A DNA stretch of 64,000 bases. It comes from DATFDN01 sp963767645 (GTDB taxonomy: Bacteria; Pseudomonadota; Alphaproteobacteria; Acetobacterales; Acetobacteraceae). The notes under the pieces are model-generated. The model was not told the DNA's origin. It ran no database searches and worked only from the letters and a program-made list of their open reading frames with translations. This document shows positions 62,188 to 64,000 of the stretch, in pieces. The stretch covers positions 186,001 to 250,000 of the forward strand of contig CAVYEW010000018.1 of NCBI GenBank assembly GCA_963767645.1. Direction: 5' to 3'. The translations under genes and the position numbers were made by a program. Numbering within the stretch: position 1 is the first letter of the stretch; each line of letters opens with the position of its first letter.

Positions 62188-64000
62188 CTACAAAAATTCG
62201 TCGAGAATGTTAGCACGTCGTTTTTCTCTTTGCGCTATTTCTTTGCGAATAGCCGAGAATCCTCGACGCAGGTTGGGGAACAGCTCTTCAAACCCGGCCT
62301 TGCGAAGCCACCAATCTGTTTGAACACCTGCCTTATAAGGCACAACGTGGCTGGTAGGGCGCGTTTCTCTTAATAATGCTTGAACCATTTTAAACCTAGG
62401 TTCGTGCCTACAATCGTCGCTTAGCCAAGCTCTCCTGGCGTCCTCGAGACGTAAAAGTGCGCTATGCCCGAGGCGAACGGGTTTCAGTCGTTCAGGATAT
62501 ATCCGTCGCAATGCTTGCAATGGTCCGAGAATTTTTGGGTTCACCTGGAACAGCATTAATACCTTATCGCCCGCTCTATGCAAATGGATACTTGGGATGG
62601 CAACGGAGTATCGTTCGCTCAAGCTTGCAGAAGGCTGGCTAAGCTGGAATGCATTCTCTAGTTCCTGGATTGCTGGAAGGACCCACTCCTGCTCCACCGT
62701 TTCGGGATGCATATCGTGGGCCATTGTAATTACCGAATCACCAAACCTGAGAGCGCACTGATCAAGTATTCGTTTGACTTTTGCGCCATGAATGCTTGTG
62801 GCAAATACTGCGGTGAAGTACTCCTGAAACGATCTATGTACAAAGACAATATCAAGCCCGTCCTGCTGTAGCATGCAAACTGATTCTCGCAAATCTGCTA
62901 TTAAGTGCTCTGGCGTCACAGGTTGACTTGCACTTTGGCTTTTATCCTGTTCTTTCCTTTGAGTATATGTGATGGCTTGTCGCGCTGTTTCCAAAAGTGA
63001 TTTTGAGTCGAACGAAAACCGTTGGTCGAGATAGCTCAAAGCACTGAAGGATGCGAAATGAGCTTTGAATTCTTCCCGGGGTAAGCCAGTATACATTTTC
63101 CTTTGGAACTGCTCCTTTTGAGCATCGTGCTTCTGAAAAAGTGTGTCAAAAGCTTGGCTATAGAAAGCATGCATCTTTTTCGGAATTTCGGCAAATCCTT
63201 CATAGGTCAAGAGCATAATAGTCGTGAGGGGGGGAGAAGAAAGAAAACTGCGATGAGAATCATATAATTCACTTGCAACTTCGTGAATAAACCTCTTCTT
63301 CACGCCCCGATCGTAGTCTAAGCTATTGATGAGGCTTATGCACTGGGCCTTAGTTAGATCATTGACCTTAAATACGTAGAAGCTTGACGTAGAAGCTTGG
63401 CCACGCACCAAATCGTTCATCGGGCCTACTAAAACAACTATTACTGCTTCAGGAAAATTTTTCTCTATTTCAAAGATTTGCTTCTGCACTGAGTCTCGGA
63501 ACTCGTAATTCACCTCGTCCAATCCGTCCAAAATCAACATTAGTACTCCTGCTTTCAGGGCCAAATTAAATTGTTCTTCAGTTACCTTGCTTGCACTAGC
63601 CGTGCATGTCGCGCGAATAAATGTAAGTAGGCTGAAATCGGTAATCTGGTTAATATGCCGAAGTTCGATAAATAGGGGCAGAATCCCGTCGTGATACTCA
63701 AATTTTGAGATTGTAAAGTACTTCATAAACATGCTTTTTCCGCTACCAGCTAATCCTGTAACAACTAGGCGTTTCTTCTTACCGGCCTGCTTTATTAGGT
63801 CATAATCCTGAACAGTATCGCTTCCACAAGACAGCGTCACATGTAAGTAGTTATCAGGTATTCTTAGAGGTTGATGTGGGTTTAGTATAGTCTTAAATTG
63901 GCAGCATTTATCATAAGAAACGCGGATATACTCATCAAAACCGATGCGGAGCTGTACGATAGCTTTGTCCAAGCCAGTTCTTGCACTACGCCCTATTCGC
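62188..64000 (-). CDS. NACHT-domain NTPase (STAND family), 5' end beyond the window
   Basis: The minus-strand frame is open from the right edge to the stop at 62188, so at least 603 residues are seen and the N-terminal effector part is missing. NACHT features: Walker A VVTGLAGSGKSMFMKYF, ILPLFIELRHIN, Walker B VLMLILDGLDEVNYEF, a sensor region ending in DLTKAQCISLINSL, and the winged-helix element VFVHRSFQEYFTAVF. The C-terminus has no clear leucine-rich or TPR repeats. Bacterial NACHT proteins include anti-phage NLR-like defence proteins. Base composition is much more AT-rich than the rest of the window, indicating transfer. A TTG at 63972 is not convincing as the start. Confidence 0.88.
   Translation of the reverse strand, partial: RIGRSARTGLDKAIVQLRIGFDEYIRVSYDKCCQFKTILNPHQPLRIPDNYLHVTLSCGSDTVQDYDLIKQAGKKKRLVVTGLAGSGKSMFMKYFTISKFEYHDGILPLFIELRHINQITDFSLLTFIRATCTASASKVTEEQFNLALKAGVLMLILDGLDEVNYEFRDSVQKQIFEIEKNFPEAVIVVLVGPMNDLVRGQASTSSFYVFKVNDLTKAQCISLINSLDYDRGVKKRFIHEVASELYDSHRSFLSSPPLTTIMLLTYEGFAEIPKKMHAFYSQAFDTLFQKHDAQKEQFQRKMYTGLPREEFKAHFASFSALSYLDQRFSFDSKSLLETARQAITYTQRKEQDKSQSASQPVTPEHLIADLRESVCMLQQDGLDIVFVHRSFQEYFTAVFATSIHGAKVKRILDQCALRFGDSVITMAHDMHPETVEQEWVLPAIQELENAFQLSQPSASLSERYSVAIPSIHLHRAGDKVLMLFQVNPKILGPLQALRRIYPERLKPVRLGHSALLRLEDARRAWLSDDCRHEPRFKMVQALLRETRPTSHVVPYKAGVQTDWWLRKAGFEELFPNLRRGFSAIRKEIAQREKRRANILDEFL

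Overview
The window is high-GC DNA from what is probably an alphaproteobacterium, most likely of the Rhodospirillales/Acetobacteraceae type. The evidence is a GTTC-N7-GTTC LexA box upstream of an imuA-imuB-dnaE2 mutagenesis cassette, a phasin-like gene, large numbers of ABC uptake systems, and an acetobacterial-style exopolysaccharide locus. The genus is inference. Two clearly AT-richer islands (about 45.5-46.7 kb and about 62.15-64.0 kb) look foreign.

Layout. (1) 1-9.8 kb, plus strand: polysaccharide locus with a WecB/TagA/CpsF glycosyltransferase (5' cut), a Wzc-type co-polymerase/tyrosine kinase, a Wzy/ligase-like membrane protein (frameshifted), a secreted GH5 glycosidase, a FemAB/CelD-like acyltransferase, an ATP-grasp ligase, a DXD glycosyltransferase and a GINT1-like beta-propeller protein. 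(2) 9.8-15.25 kb, minus: the SOS mutasome dnaE2, imuB, imuA under a LexA box, with imuA and imuB each carrying a frameshift. (3) 15.3-18.7 kb: a methyltransferase, a small conserved protein, a tartrate/D-malate dehydrogenase and a HAF-repeat protein. (4) 18.9-25.3 kb, minus: a sugar/polyol operon (binding protein, ATPase, permease, MDR dehydrogenase, FGGY kinase) behind a wrecked AraC-type regulator. (5) 25.5-36.0 kb: an aromatic meta-cleavage cluster around a GntR regulator (thiolase plus DUF35, FAH hydrolase, extradiol dioxygenase, MhpA-like hydroxylase, acyl-CoA-dehydrogenase-like hydroxylase, MFS transporter, 3-hydroxybutyrate-type dehydrogenase, second VOC dioxygenase). (6) 36.06-44.0 kb: an incomplete Dpp/Opp-type ABC system (one permease and two ATPases) with an MFS carrier, an inserted PhyH dioxygenase, an Xre-RES toxin-antitoxin pair and an N-carbamoyl-amino-acid hydrolase. 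(7) 44.3-48.2 kb: a decayed zone with a phasin-like gene, CBS protein, AT-rich membrane protein, deleted hydrolase copy and aldo/keto reductase, nearly all broken. (8) 48.25-58.27 kb, minus: a carbohydrate ABC importer, then TauD, LLM, carboxymuconolactone-decarboxylase-like and SDR genes, then a Liv-type importer lacking its binding protein, with GC-rich palindromic repeats between genes. (9) 58.5-61.7 kb: a ParE-type toxin-antitoxin pair, TrmO, an MFS_3 exporter and YceI (the last two frameshifted). (10) 62.2 kb to the right edge, minus: an AT-rich NACHT NTPase, a candidate anti-phage protein, open at the edge.

A striking feature of the whole window is how many otherwise good genes are interrupted by one-base shifts or stops: at least ten loci. 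Isolated ones (wzy, imuA, imuB, the sugar ATPase, MFS_3) could be sequencing or assembly errors. The cluster at 44-48 kb, which also contains large deletions and duplicated fragments, looks like real decay.
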